Positions 1-12,709 of a stretch of 64,000 nucleotides of DNA are shown here, in pieces. The first letter of the stretch is position 1. Every line of letters begins with the position of its first letter. Below the pieces are notes generated by a model. It had not been told where the DNA came from. It worked only from the letters and a program-made list of their open reading frames with translations, and did no database searches. Source of the DNA: Chlorops oryzae (taxonomy: Eukaryota; Arthropoda; Insecta; Diptera; Chloropidae); the NCBI GenBank assembly GCA_020466095.1, contig CM035806.1, positions 136,590,763 to 136,654,762 on the forward strand. The letters run 5' to 3'. The translations under genes were made by a program, and so were the position numbers.

Positions 1-860
1 TTAAACCGCAAATTGGGTACAACATCCGCTTTGTGATGTCGATGATAAACCGCAGGACGAATCATGAATTTCGTAGATTCCCCACGGGTTTCTCAACGCC
101 CCTAAAGAACTTCTCCTTTTTCCTTTTTTCATTATTTTTTATTTTTTTGTGTTTTTGTTTCTACCGCATATCGCCGAGATAATCCTCGTTGCAGTATAAG
201 AAGACCTTTCGTTGCCAAAACATTACACTTGCCGTTGTGCCACAAGCGTTTCCTGATGCAGAGGTATGAAATCTTCGACAACCGAGAAATGGCATTAAGC
301 GATTGAAAGAGGTTGAGCGAGGGATAGAGATAAAAATTAGAAAAGAAGGGAGGCAGATAATGACCCCAGTTGCATTTGTTGTTGGGTGTCTTCAATTGAA
401 AATTTACCGATAATTAAAGGAGCAGTTAGTTTACTCGCACTTCTAAATATCTTAAGCTACTCACTTTGTGTGGCCGTTTTTTTTTTTTTTTTTTTTTTTT
501 TCATTTTTTATTTCTCTAAATTTCTTTTCATATTTCTCCTCTCTATTGTATTATATTGTGTGCTTTCGGATCACGCTGAGCTGAGATATTCAGCGCATTC
601 GGTTGATCTTTCTCTCCGATTGTTGCGACAACTAATGTCCTTCTTGAAGAGGTTAAACCTCTGCATTCCGATTGCGTGTGGTCATCGATTCTTGAATTTT
701 TTTATTTTATTTTTAGTTTTTGAAAATTCGCTGGGAATTTCCAATATTCACTGGTTTCCTTTATTATTTGCTCTGTTCATTGCTCTTTTTAAAAATTGTG
801 CTCATTTACTTACTATGAGCATTACATCTCAACTCAACTCAGCCCAACTCTACGCATGAA
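1..860. other. no supported gene
   Basis: AT-rich sequence with a T-run at about 477-501. The open frames here (132-395 minus, 386-859 plus) are Phe/Leu/Ser-rich by-products of T-runs and match no family I recognise. Confidence 0.6.
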
Positions 861-861
861 T

Positions 862-904
862 GAGCTGCGCATGCGCATGCGCATGCACAGTGCACTGCAT
901 GCAT
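862..904. repeat. alternating purine-pyrimidine tract (GCATGC repeats)
   Basis: Repeated GCGCATGC units followed by GCACAGTGCACTGCATGCAT. The tract is strongly self-complementary and could form a cruciform or Z-DNA. Confidence 0.7.
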
Positions 905-1000
905 TTCTTTATAAGTTTGCAATTCATGCTGGCGAGAAATTGACAAAAGAAAGTCACAGAGCTGAACATAATTAAATTCCGATAAACTCTTTTTCTCCCT

Positions 1001-1050
1001 CTTACTCTCTCTCTCGCTCTCGCTCTCTCTCTCGCTCTCTCTTTCTATCT
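1001..1050. repeat. CT/CTCG microsatellite
   Basis: Imperfect CTCTCTCGCTCT repeat. On the other strand it accounts for the Glu/Arg/Ser-rich frame 839-1129. Confidence 0.85.
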
Positions 1051-1491
1051 CTTGGCCTTGCATCTTGAAGAAAAATGGCAATTGCATTGAAAAGGAGAAA
1101 ATATTAAAAGGAAAAATCAAAATGCACACTCAAATGGACATGTCAACCGAGACATTATAATTTCTATGTCATAATCTCAGGGGGGTCAGGGAAGAAATTA
1201 TGAACTCAATTCAGCTGAAAAGGCTCGTTCGGAATTTTTTTTATTTTTTTATTCGAAATTGTTTGTGCTGTCTCGAACACACACAGTTTTGTTATTTTCA
1301 CGCTACAAGTATACTGCTAATAATTCCCTTTCAAACAAAGAGAATTGCTCTTTTGAGTTTTCATTACTACATTTATTACAACGTACCTATAAGGCCATAG
1401 CTTTTGGCCGAAATTGCAGCTATAGTTCTATATGCCTTTAGTCCTATATGCTGACGGTGTGCAAGTTTGTCTAATTTATGGATTTGATAGA

Positions 1492-1682
1492 TAGCTCTGG
1501 ATTGCTATCGATAGTTCGCGAATCAATAGTTCGATAATCGAAAGTTTCAATAATCTATAATTTCAATATTCGACAATTTAAATAATCGATAATTCAAATA
1601 ATCGACAATTTCAATAATCGATACTTGATAATTTCAGTAATTGCTAGTTTAAGAAACCGATTATTTCAATAACATAGCCCTA
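1492..1682. repeat. AATCGA-rich element with TAGnGCT ends
   Basis: Many spaced copies of AATAATCGA/ACAATTTCAA lie between a left end TAGCTCTGG and a right end CATAGCCCTA. It resembles the element at 52846-53207, which has TAGAGCT/AGCCCTA ends and ATTCGAATA repeats. No clear target duplication was found. Confidence 0.5.
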
Positions 1683-2482
1683 CAAAAAAATAAAGTTGTA
1701 TGAACCAGAGGTGCGACTATACCGACTACATGTTTTTGGTGTCGCTGAATCCGAATTTAAGGTCCATTTGGCGTCAGGTTTCGACATAACCTCACTTAAA
1801 AGTGCCAAAATCGCATAAAAACTAGTATATAAAATATATCACAATTTTAACCCAGATATCCTCAGAGAGTTATAACTGCAGCATTCCAATAGCCCATGAA
1901 CACTAGAACCCCATGAGACAAACTCAAACTCCTAACTATATCAGCGACACAGATACGCGCATTGAAAATCTGGAGACCTGCTTTTGTGATTTGCATTAGC
2001 GGTTTTTAATTTCGTACTTCAGCTGTAATCTGTTTCGGGTATAATAAGTTTCTTTTCGATTTATTTCTGTTTTGAGTAGTTGGAGGGAGCTAGTCCAAAA
2101 ATACCGTCGGTGTGTTATATCATCATGGGTTTTATTAAAAAAAAAAAAAAAAAAATCAAGCAAGAAACTCATTCCCTTTCCTTTCTTTCTTTTCATTTTA
2201 TGTGGTTTTTTTCACTTCCGTTGACATTTACTTAAGTTCTATCATCGAGCAATTAAATTTGTTCTTAATTTTCGGGAATTCACAGAGATGTTTTTTGAAC
2301 ATTGCATTTTAGCGGATCTTTGAGCAAATATTTCTAAACGAATTCCTCGCCAACGCAAGCAAAGAGTAAAAAAAAAAATGCCAACAACAACAATTGCTGT
2401 TCCTATTGCCTCGCATAAATTCGCTACAATTGGCATAAAAAAGTGTGAGTCTCATTTACTTTGAGACAGAAGTTCAGAGCTA

Positions 2483-2894
2483 CCCCGCAGTAATATGGAC
2501 TGACCCAAGTGTAGCCTTCGGTCAGTCCTTCATGTTACCACTACCAGTCTACTCATAATTCTACTTCTAATGTATTCAACTGACCTTTTTAGCATGGGCC
2601 TGTCATTGGGGAAGGACCGGTCCGCAAAACGGCTGACCGTAGGTAAGTTTTTTTGGGTCAATTGTCGTAATTTTGTCTAGTTTTAGGATAGTCAAATAAA
2701 AAACCAATTTCTTATACAATATACTCTAAGTTGATGAACGTGTCATTTACAGGCTACCCTTAAACCAACCCGTTTATTACCCACCGCCAGCTAGCCGAAT
2801 TAGATGGAGCGAGCTGCCATAATATAACCGGTAGGATTTGGATCGGTCAAAGGCCAGTCCTTCTTAGGAAATTGACAGGGTCATTACTACAGGG
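2483..2894. mobile_element. TA-flanked MITE, CCCYGYAGTAAT ends
   Basis: Left end TA-CCCCGCAGTAATATGG and right end ATTACTACAGGG-TA form matching terminal inverted repeats flanked by TA. The left half recurs inverted at 5949-6197 and the right half recurs at 53413-53574, which supports a dispersed family. No coding capacity. Confidence 0.75.
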
Positions 2895-3535
2895 TAGTAA
2901 AGCATAGATCGGGTCCTCTTAAGTATTTCGATTTCTGAATGCTAACGGACATTGGAAGACTTCGATATTGACTTCGAAAATTCTTCCCTTTTATCTTTCT
3001 GACCATTTTTACTGTACATAGAAAATGGCTTGAAAGAAAGAGAAACGACTCGTTTTCTAAAACCTTTTAATAACACGTTTTTACACGATATCATTTGGTT
3101 CGGAACGATTAAAATAAGCGTTCTTTTTATTGAAATATTTTCAATGGGTAACATTTATCTTATAGAAATTTTATAGTTCGGGAATTCCCCCCTTTTAATT
3201 TAGTTTAATGACGGGCCATCCTGAAGAATATCTAATGTTTAAGAGCCTAATGCTGGTCAAACAAACTTTAGCCCACTAAAAACGGGTGTCAGGTTGTCGG
3301 GTTCGGGCGATTTAACGAAAATTGTCTCGATTTTAAGAATTCTAAGAATTTTTCCATCTATTTTAAGTTCCTTGCAATGTGCTTTGTAGAACAACCACAA
3401 GGAGTGATGCCCGATGTCCGTAATGACCAAAATGCATGTAGAAAATTTTTGCACCGTCCCTAACGCATCGTCCTAAACGCCTATTTTACTAAATAACTAG
3501 GCGAATTAATCCAAAGGCTAACGTTCATTGATCGA

Positions 3536-3695
3536 CAGTGTGCTCTCTCTTAAGCGGACACCTACGAGACCGTAAAATATGACCGCTAAACAGAGGTGTT
3601 CCGCTTAAGAGGAAACTATTTGAGAATTAGGAACACTAGAGCATTCCCAAAAAAGTCCACTCAAGAGGTGTGTCCGCAAGGAGCGAGTACACTGT
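3536..3695. mobile_element. CAGTGTACTC-family MITE, copy 1
   Basis: About 160 bp, starting CAGTGTGCTCTCTCTTAAGC and ending GAGTACACTG. Internally it holds inverted GCGGACACC-type segments, so it folds on itself. Seven related copies are in this window. The TIR start (CAGTG) and the TA target seen in better copies suggest a Tc1/mariner-pogo-type non-autonomous element. Confidence 0.75.
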
Positions 3696-4034
3696 ATATG
3701 CAAACTTTGAATATTCTTTTAGTTTTAAGCTTAGGAATATAATTTTTTGTGACATTGAATTTCACGGAAATCGAGCAATTTTCATATTGATCGGAAAATC
3801 ACTCCCATTATATTATTAATGAAATTTATATTTTTAAACTATCAACATCCTTTCATATTGAAAGCTTAACCTTAAGCGTACGCGACTAGTGTCCCTTACG
3901 CCTGGATTTGCCCATATTTGACTGTGTAGGTTAGGTAAGGTTCAACTGGTTGGTCCTTAAGACCAAGCATTGATCACATGGGTTCCTAGCTTTGCCAGTG
4001 CATGTTAAAGTGGAACGTGTAGTTTCAAATGGCT

Positions 4035-4295
4035 TTAGATTCCTTCGTGAAATTTAAGACCATTGATAAATTTTTTTTCTGCCATACATTGTAAGTCAAA
4101 CAGCCATGGCTCTCCAAAGAAGCTAAGTGTTGATCGTGAAAGAGCCGGGCAGTGGCATAGTACATGTTCCACAGATTCCTTTGCCCCTGGTTCCAAACGC
4201 TTCCGACAGAGGTCCGTGGACACTAGGTTCATAATAAACAGGTGAGCGCCCAGCAGGCATGCGGCTGTGTAGGTATAAGCTAAAACAAATTCCAC
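4035..4295 (-). pseudogene. LINE (non-LTR retrotransposon) ORF2 C-terminal remnant
   Basis: The frame has a Cys/His pattern CRKRLEPGAKESVEHVLCHC followed by PALSRSTLSFFGEPWL, preceded by GAHLFIMNL. This resembles the RNase H/zinc-knuckle C-terminus of R1/Jockey-clade LINE ORF2 proteins, which have a CxxC...EHxLCxCPAL pattern; the second Cys of the first pair is Arg here. Only the last 86 residues remain and no reverse transcriptase is next to it. It is a dead fragment. Confidence 0.6.
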
Positions 4296-4781
4296 ATTAT
4301 CCCGTAACTACGGTGCTTTGGGTTATAATTAGGGTTCGCTAAAATGAAAAAAAAAAATCCTGTCTAGTTTATCAACGTTTTCTGTTTCTTGCATTGAATT
4401 CCCAAGTGCAATGATTACGAAGGAATCCCCTAAGAATAAAATATTTTTAATGATTTTTAAGACATGAAAAAAAGAGTTTAAGGACAGTTTTCGGAGGATT
4501 GAAGATCGAGACTTTACCAGCAATTTTTCGTCATTTTTAAGGCAATTTTGGTTTGGCAGGCTCTAGAACTAATTTGCATAAAAAAGTCAATTTCGTAAAA
4601 AAAAATGTAACATACGAAGATATCACGAAAATAGGTCGATATATCGCTCATTTACTTCAAGAATGACATATCTCAAAAAAAATCGATTTTGCGAAGAACG
4701 CGTTTAAAGTTTTCAATTCCTCTGCATTTTGATCAAAAACGAACACATTATTTTCTTCCCATACAGAGAGTATACAAAGTA

Positions 4782-4940
4782 CAGTGTACTCTCTAATTGC
4801 GGACGCTCCTCTTGAGCCGACACCCCTCTTGAACGGACACTATTTGGGAATGCTCTAGTGTTCCTGTCTCTCAAATATTTTCCTCTGGAGCGAACACATT
4901 TTTCGGTCCCTTAGGTGTCCGCTTAACAGAGAGTACACTG
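4782..4940. mobile_element. CAGTGTACTC-family MITE, copy 2
   Basis: TA-CAGTGTACTCTC ... GAGAGTACACTG-TA, 159 bp with TA on both sides. Orientation is opposite to copy 1. It contains the family segments GGAATGCTCTAGTGTTCCTG and TTTTTCGGTCCCTTAGGTGT. Confidence 0.8.
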
Positions 4941-5948
4941 TATTGATACGAAATTTTTACACAATGTGAGGCATGATGCACCGAATATTTCCTCAACATT
5001 AACTGAAAAATCGTGTTTTTTGAGATATGACGTCCTTGAAGTAAACGAGCGATATGTAGGTATCATTCATTCCTTTTACCCCAATGAGGAGCATGGCTCC
5101 ATTTTAATAAAGCTTAAGTAGTGTATCTTTGGATGCGCCTTTGACGGTCACTTTTCGAAAGCTCCTCACTCGAGTATCTCTGCCTCATGAATTCTGCTTC
5201 TTTATTCCGTTAATACATACATACATATGCTCTCTTTCTCTTCAATTTGAATATATGTATGTATGTAGCTCGGAATGCTTTCGTTTTTATTTCCGTTTCT
5301 ATTGCGCAAAATTTGCAACACATTCGGGTTTTTGCGATTCTCCTTTTTTTTCTTTTTGCTAAAGAAATTTGCATTCTTTCGCGATTTCCTATTCTTTTTT
5401 CTATAAATTCACAGATCTTTCTCGGTTCTCATTGATAATTTTTTGTTTGTTTTCTTTTCACTTCAGTGCGGATGCGTCTCCGCGGAAATGTCAGAAAATG
5501 TAACTTCGGGAAAGCAAAACATAAAAAAAAGGGGGGGAAGATTAAGTAACATTTCCTTGAGTACATTAGTAAAAGAGATATGCAACTTTCTCCTCTCCCT
5601 CTCCTTCTCGCTCGATCTCTGTCTATATGCGACTCTCTCAACGATGCTAGCGTCCGACGTTTTAGAATTCTTTTGAATGCTTATTTTCGCAATTGCAATT
5701 GGTATTTAGGACAGGTGAAAATAAAACACAAGATTTTCGTTCAATTAATAGAAATACACCGTTGAGTTCTCCAAATTGGAAGGAGTTTTTAAGTAACCGG
5801 TTCATAGAAATGCATTATTTCAAAAAAAGTTGAAAAATCTCAACTTTTTTCTCATTATTTTCTCTACTTAAATAGATTTGTTTTCAAAAATTATTATTTA
5901 TTAAAGTTTTCTCCAGACAAAAAAGTAACCGGTACTTACTGTTTACAA

Positions 5949-6197
5949 CTTAGAGTATATATGTATAAGAAATTGTTTTTTTTATTTGACTATCCTAAAA
6001 CCAGACAAAATTACGACAATTGACCCAAAAAAACTTACCTACGGTCAGCCGTTTTGCGGACCTGTCCCTCTCCAATGACAGGCCCATAATAAACAGGTCA
6101 GTTGAAGACATTAGAAGTGGAATTATGAGTAGACTGGTAGTGGTAACATGAAGGACTGACCGAAGGCTACATTTGAGTCAGTCCATATTGCTGCAGG
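5949..6197. mobile_element. partial inverted copy of the 2483-2894 MITE
   Basis: Reverse complement of about 2483-2735, including the GGTCAGTCCTTCATG... and TTTTTTGGGTCAATTGTCG stretches. It ends with CCATATTGCTGCAGG. The other end is missing. Confidence 0.7.
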
Positions 6198-6910
6198 ATT
6201 TATTCCCAGATTAAGTGTATTCAATCGTTTTAACCCTAAACGAACCGATTCTACTTATTTTGTTCATAATTTAGGTATCGGATGCGCTGACCCTATATGA
6301 TATGATATTTTTAATGAATATTTTCCAAAGTTTTAACTCTTGTTTATATCTAGTTTAAATTTCTGGGCCAGTCGCGTGAGTCAATCGCCTCGATCGATGA
6401 ATGAATAATCTCCGCATCCGTGTCAACTTGCGCTCGCTCACTTCGGACGCACTTTATGAAATTAACTTCTTATTTGCCTTTATCGACATTTAAAGGCAAC
6501 GTGATCTAATGATGAACCAGGGTTTAGGGTTCAACCCATCACTTAATCAAATAACGTACGTATGTATGAATAAATTCATTCCTGACTCGTAATTAATTTT
6601 GTTCTCGTCGAAAGACGAAACACTTGTCGTGCTCGTATCTGGCAAATACAGTTCCAGTACGTGCCACTTTCCATGGAACTCGTCGCCGGCATATCGAGAG
6701 AACTTATTGTTTCCCCCCGCCCCACCATAGATTAATTGGTTATCTTGGGAATTATTGATTTGTGTCTGTTTTCTTTAGTATTGTATGTAATCCGTTCGTT
6801 ATACATTCATAAACACGTACACATACATACATGTAACATGTTGCATGGTTGAATGCACTTTAATAAGGCTATTCTTTGATGTTAAAAAACGGATTTTAAT
6901 AAAGGGTTCA

Positions 6911-7459
6911 GTCAGAAAGAGAGAATGAGTGAGTGAGAGGTTGAGTGAGAGAGTGAGAGAGAGAGAGATGAGAGAGAGATAAAGTGAGAGAGAAAGAGAG
7001 AGAGAGAAGAAGAGAGTGAAGAGATAGTGAGAGAGAGAGAGAGATGAGAGAGAATGAGAGAGAGAAGAGAGAAGAGAGAGAAGAGAGAGAAGAGAGAGAA
7101 GAGAGAGAATGAGAGAGAAGAGAGAGAATGAGAGAGAAGAGAGAGAGAGAGAGAAAGAGAGAGAAGAGAGAGAATGAGAGAGAAGAGAGAGAATAGAGAG
7201 AGAGAGAGAGAAGAGAGAGAAGAGAGAGAAAGAGAGAGAGAGAGAAGAAGATGAGAGAGAAGAGAGAGAGAGAGAGAAGAGAGAGAAGAGAGAGAAGAAA
7301 GGAGAAAGAAGAGAGAGAGAGAAAAGAGAAAGAGGAGAGAGAGAAAGAGAGGAGAGAGAGAAAGAGAGAGAAGAGAGGAGAGAGAGAGAGAGAGAGAGGA
7401 GAAAAGAGAGAAGAGAGAAGAGAAGAGAGAGAAGAGAGAGAAGGAGAGAGAAAGAGAAG

Positions 7460-7511
<52 letters not shown>

Positions 7512-7558
7512 GAGAGAAGAGAGAGAAAGAGAGAGAAAAGGAGAGAGAGATAGAGAGC
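6911..7558. repeat. GA-rich microsatellite, about 650 bp
   Basis: Nearly pure purine GAGAGA/AGAAGAGA/AGAATGAGAGA repeat. It generates long fake open frames on both strands (Leu/Ser-rich on minus, Arg/Glu/Lys-rich on plus). Confidence 0.95.
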
Positions 7559-8035
7559 GAAATAATAATCATTAGATACGCATATAACTACTCTTCTATT
7601 ATAGGTCATTTTGAAATCCAAAATAGACCGAGTATCGATTAGCATCGGAAACCTTATCATTTATCTTGTATCCGATTTGAACAGAGCAACAGAACTGAGT
7701 GAATAATTTCCCTATTACTGGGTCAGGAAGGACGTGGGCTGGAATTCGGTGCAGATTGGACCGTATCAGCAATTCATTTATCATCATTTGAGCAATTCCA
7801 AATTACCCTGTCCAAATGGGTTGGTATGCATTTCTTTGACAGCTGAATGGATTTTTCGAGGTTCCTAGAAAGTACTTTCCTTGAAAACATAGAGTAACCT
7901 TCTCATTTCGGGCCCCCGACTTCATTCTTCTTAGTGAACTTTTGCAAATGTTCGAGCTCGAACCGTTTGCTTTATATTGTTAACAAAGGAGCCACTGCCC
8001 CTGTAATGGTGTCCTATAAGTAGTACACTCTTAAA

Positions 8036-9316
8036 AATGTTTACTACCATTATAGTAGGAAACAGGTTACCTTCTATTATAAACGTAATTTTACACACCA
8101 AATTAATTTTCAACCTCAAATGTGTAAATATATGCATTAGATGTGAATTAAAGGAAACCTTCCCTGTGTATTTTAAACATACATTGTGTAAAATTAGGCA
8201 TTTTTCCCTCAAAATTAAACATTCATAATAATAAAATTACTTAAGGTGTGTAAAATTAGTGTTTTTATAGTAAACCTAAACATTCATTGATTAAATGTAC
8301 GCATTTTATGTAAATATGCATTACGCATGTGCAAAATGACACAAAAATTATCTTTTACACATTTTTGGCACAAAAGTAAACATATTTCGGGGTAAATTTA
8401 GAGTATTTATAAACGTAATTTTACTTTCATTTTTATACCCGACACACTATGTGTCGAGGGTATATTGCGTTTGTGTGGTTGTGTGTAACACCCAGAACCC
8501 GTCGAGATAGATCATACAAAATATATACAGAAATGATCAGTGTCACCAGGAGATTCGATTTAGACATGTCCGTCTGTCTGTATACAGTTATCTTATCGAA
8601 GGAGTTGAGCTATCTTGACAAAATTATACGTGCTCACGGCGACATGAGTAAGAACAAGTTCGAAAATGGACCCGATCGGACCATTTTTAGGGGTACCTCC
8701 AGTACTAGGGTCTATTACGAAAATCACAAAAACTGCTCTAAAATCAAAGTTTTTCAACATATTTTGATGAAATTTGATATTTGAACATGTTTGAAGGCAA
8801 GTAATATGATTTCCAAAAATTTTTAAAGTGGGCGTGGCAGAAGGGCGTTTTTTCGAAATTTGTCCCCTACACCCGAAATTCAAATTGGACTTGAACGAAA
8901 TTTGTCACTTATGCTTCCTTTGCAGCCGTAAACATCCTTCCAAAAAATTTTCTTGATCGGTCCATTATTAAGGGTACCTCCAGTACTAGGGTCTGTCACA
9001 AAGTCCCAAAACTGTCTCAAAATCGGACTTTTTCGAAATATTTCAATGAAGCTTAGAATTTGAGCGTATATTTAAGCCTCCGATTAGAATTCAAAAGAAT
9101 TGGAATAGTGGGCGTGGCACGGAGGCGATTTTCATAAAGAAATTTAACAAAAGTCGGTATGTTGGGCCCCTAATGGCCCTAAAAACCTCTTGAATATTCT
9201 TTCTTAGTGCTCCTGTTTTTTAGGCGTGGTTCAAATATTTTTTAAACATGTGTGTCTGTGTCGGGTATTTTATTGTCAGGCTCGCCTGACTATAACACCC
9301 TTACTTTTTTAGAGTG
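8036..9316. mobile_element. TA-flanked element with CACTCTwAAAAA ends and an internal repeat
   Basis: Left end TA-CACTCTTAAAAATGTTTAC and right end TTACTTTTTTAGAGTG-TA are inverted repeats with TA on both sides. From about 8434 to 9291 it holds a second repeat that starts TATACCCGACACACTATGTG and ends GTGTCGGGTATTTTATTGTC, with CCGTCTGTCTGT and GTGGGCGTGGCA segments. The tail of that inner repeat recurs at 9822-9975. The frame 8449-8784 has no recognisable domain. Confidence 0.6.
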
Positions 9317-9564
9317 TAGTTGTTGTTTTTTTGTTTTGTTTTTATCTTTTCGTCATTTTCAAAGAGCCGCCAAAGAACTTATTTCTCCCCATGAAATTGC
9401 CTATAGAATTCCTGTAGACGAGTTTTACCGTGTTACCCACTCCAATTTCGTGAAATTTCGAGGACTAAAAGAATTCTAAGCCAGAGCTCGTCACGACATT
9501 TCTATATGTGAGCCATATATATGGTGTGAGCTCTGAACAGCTGAAAAAGGAACACCACGGACAG

Positions 9565-9819
9565 ATATCGCACATCCTATTCTAAAGTGACACAACTCAA
9601 AATTTCTCATTTTTCAGAAAACGCAAAAAACGAAATGCGTCGCAGTGTCAATCACAGCAAGAAGAAAGGCATTGACGGGATGTTTCAGCTTTTTATAATA
9701 ACCAAAACGGAATAGAATTTTTCGTGCAGGTAGAGATGTGAACTATGAACATGTTCCATATGTTAACTCGAAATTGACGATTTTTGAGTTGTGTCACCTT
9801 AGAAGAGGATGTGCGATAT
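9565..9819. repeat. inverted-repeat element, about 40-bp arms
   Basis: Arms 9565-9605 and 9779-9819 match with few differences (ATATCGCACATCCT, GTGACACAACTCAAAA). A short non-coding core lies between. It looks like a MITE; no target duplication could be fixed. Confidence 0.6.
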
Positions 9820-9821
9820 GA

Positions 9822-9975
9822 TTCATAAAGAAATTGAACAAAAATCGGAATACGAAGCCTTAATAGCCCTAAAATCGCCAGAACACAATGCCTTAATGGT
9901 AGTTGTCTTGGGGCCTGCTCTAAAAATGTTTGAACACACATGTTTGTGTCGGGTATTTTATTATCAGTCTCCTTA
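9822..9975. repeat. second copy of the GTGTCGGGTATTTTAT repeat tail
   Basis: Closely follows the sequence at about 9135-9285: ATAAAGAAATT, ACAAAARTCGG, then TTGTGTCGGGTATTTTATTA. A weaker remnant lies at 18280-18340. Confidence 0.6.
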
Positions 9976-10890
9976 TTTGATTTGTTTTACTACTTTTAAC
10001 TTGGCTTTTTTTTTATTTTTACTCGCTGCGATCTTTTTTTTCTGGCCACCTATGAAATTTTGCTCATTATGGGCATTGCACTGTCCTAGGGTCAACATTG
10101 TACATTTTTCGTACAATTTCTAGAAGTTGAACAGCCGCATCAATTTAACCTTGTCTCCATAGACAATCATAGTTATTAGTCATCCGGAACAATTGACCGT
10201 TATCAGAGAAGCTTTTGTTGTTTGTTGTTTGTTTTTCGAGGCCTCAAAGTGTCTGACTACTAGCTGGCCTCATGCTTTCAGGCATATCACGTTTACTATG
10301 AAATATTCTGTTTGTCACAATTCATCCACCCAATTTGGCTGGCTGATGCAATAAAAAAATGTCAATCCAATGATTAGGCATTCATCGCACCTCAGCTCAT
10401 TGCGAATGACGAACCTGACAAAGCTCGTGTAGAAACTGACGTAATTCTTCAATAAATCCAGCTCAGCGCAAATGTTGAGGTTTATTTTTTTTTTTTTTTT
10501 AGAATATTCAACTGTTATCACCGATGGGAACAACAGTGGCGCAGCGAGACCTTTCGGCGCCCGGGAAACAATAGGGGCGCAATGGATGAAATGCCACCAC
10601 CGCCCACCGTCCTAAATGAAAAGACCTTTATTAAAAATGGAAATATAATTTGGCTTCCCTTCTACCCGCCTCATTACGCTTCTGGGTGTCTTTCCTTTTA
10701 CCGCCTGAAATCGTTTTATTACGCCTTCACTGAAAAGAAAAAAAAAAAAAAAAAAAAAAAAAACGAAAGAAAAAAGTTACGGCAAAAAGTGACGAAAAAG
10801 CCCAGCTTACTGTAAGTATTTTCCTTTAAAAGCACAAAATACATACATACACAAAATGGCCCACCTGTTAAATCTTCATTTAAATGCTAT

Positions 10891-11138
10891 GGGCCGTTTT
10901 CTAATCTCCCCGTTAAAATTAAAGTCAACTTTAAATTTAACGGGAGCTTTATTTTCAACGAATTCGAGCACAAAATATGTATATTTATTTCTAAAACATC
11001 TCAAGGTTGCTTGGTTTAGCAATCGGGTTTTTAAATTTACAGTAAAATTTTTCCTCAAGTTAAAAATAAAGGCAAGAAAAACCTCCCGCTAAATTTAAAG
11101 TTGACTTTAATTTTAACGGGGAGATTAGAAAACGGCCC
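10891..11138. mobile_element. MITE with about 57-bp terminal inverted repeats
   Basis: Starts GGGCCGTTTTCTAATCTCCC and ends with the reverse complement. The arms run on through GTTAAAATTAAAGTCAACTT with one or two mismatches. The flanks read GCTAT and TATAT, so a TAT or TA duplication is possible. 248 bp, non-coding. Confidence 0.8.
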
Positions 11139-11857
11139 TATATCTTGAAAAATATAACTGTTACAACAAAATTGTTTGAGAAACATAACAAATTTATTAA
11201 ATTTTGAACATAAAAAACTTAATTCTATTCATTTCAAATAAAAAACTTGGAAGTTATAAGAAAAATAAAAATATTCGCGCTAAATTCATGCGTCACTCAA
11301 AATGACCCACTTAGCTTTAAAGCGGGATAACTAAAAAAATTTCTAAAAATTTGTGGTTTTAATATTAAGTCGGTTATCCTTTTCGTTAAATAACGGATTT
11401 TAGTCGGGTTGGAACGGATTGGACTAGTTTCTTTACATTCCACGGGTTAATTTTAACCCATACCGCTTTTAAGGCAGTTTCAAGGTATTTTATGTTACTA
11501 ATGTAATGTTTTTGGATTTGAATCTCTATTTTTGCCAAAACTCCTCTTTAATGTTGAGATTGGATGAGTGTGGGGGCATCTGAAGTACTCTGGGACAATT
11601 TTTTAGTCACCGTTTCTTGACGATTCCAGCAATATTCTCAGGCTCATTAGCTTAGTAGAAGTGATATGTGCCTGCTATACCTAACTTCCGCGCACTTTGG
11701 ATTAAATTTTCTCGTAACAATTTCGAATAGTGGTTCTTAACCATAATTTCATCGATCAGCCATAGATTACCCACCCCAGATGCCGAGCAAGGGCCCAAGG
11801 GCAAGAGCAAAAACAAAAAAAAAGCGCCTTTTTGTGCCTTACGAGGAACATGTGTAC

Positions 11858-12709
11858 TAGAGTCCGACCGAACCTTCAGTTTCGGTTCGGTTCGGCCACC
11901 GAATCGTCCTAAATTTTCAGTTTCGGTTCGGTTGCTCGGAAAAGGCCGAAACCGAAACCGAAACTTTCAAACATATTTTAGTATTTTGAAAAACAAAAAT
12001 TTTCATATGTTACTGTTATGGAGTGGCTCTGGGATAGTGTAGGAGATGCGTGCTATGCTGTTGATCCCAGGGTCCGAGGATCGATTTCGGACCCAGGCGA
12101 AAAGCTCCACTGCAACATACATACATACATACATACTGTTATGGAAATACCAAAAGACTTGAAACAAAACTTTGTACAACTACTTAAAGTGAAAAAGCGT
12201 TAATTTTAACAATGTGAATTCGGAGTTTTTGTTTTTTTTTTATACATAATACTGTTATGTTTTTTTTACATTAGTAATGTATATGCCTCGGAATTTGAAT
12301 ATGTAAAAAAATGAAAAAAAAAAATCAAAAAAATATTCAAAAAAAATCAAAAAATTCACAATCAAAAATTCCAAATTAGTTCGATTTAGTATGCCTATAA
12401 AAATGTTGAATTGTCAAATAAAAAAAAAATTCTTCAGTGAATAAAATAATCTAAAAAGTACAGTTAAATGCAAAAAAAATCAAAAATATTCAATAAATTC
12501 AAATAATTCAAAAAAAATTCAAAATATTCAAAATTTGAGCTCTAGTAATGTATATATTTTAAATTCATATACTCGTACACAATAAAATTAGTTTTGTTTC
12601 TCAGATTTAAAAAGTTTCGGTTTCCGTTCGGCCACCGAATTTTTAAAAAAACCGAATATTCGGTTTCGGTTCGGTTTCGGTTGAAAATTTTGACTTCGGT
12701 CGGACTCTA
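11858..12709. mobile_element. hAT-type non-autonomous element with perfect 8-bp TSD
   Basis: TIRs TAGAGTCCGACCGAA ... TTCGGTCGGACTCTA are flanked by ATGTGTAC on both sides (11850-11857 and 12710-12717). Both subterminal regions are built of TTCGGTTCGG/CCGAAACCGA repeats. The middle holds a possible tRNA-like piece (about 12018-12112, with GGATCGATTTC) and an A-rich filler. Related to 29988-30378. An 8-bp TSD is the hAT hallmark. Confidence 0.88.

Noticed and set aside
386..859. 157-codon frame
   Set aside because: Phe-run from poly-T; no domain or homology that I recognise.
6799..7660. Long Leu/Ser-rich (minus) and Glu/Arg-rich (plus) open frames
   Set aside because: They are translations of the GA microsatellite in several frames.
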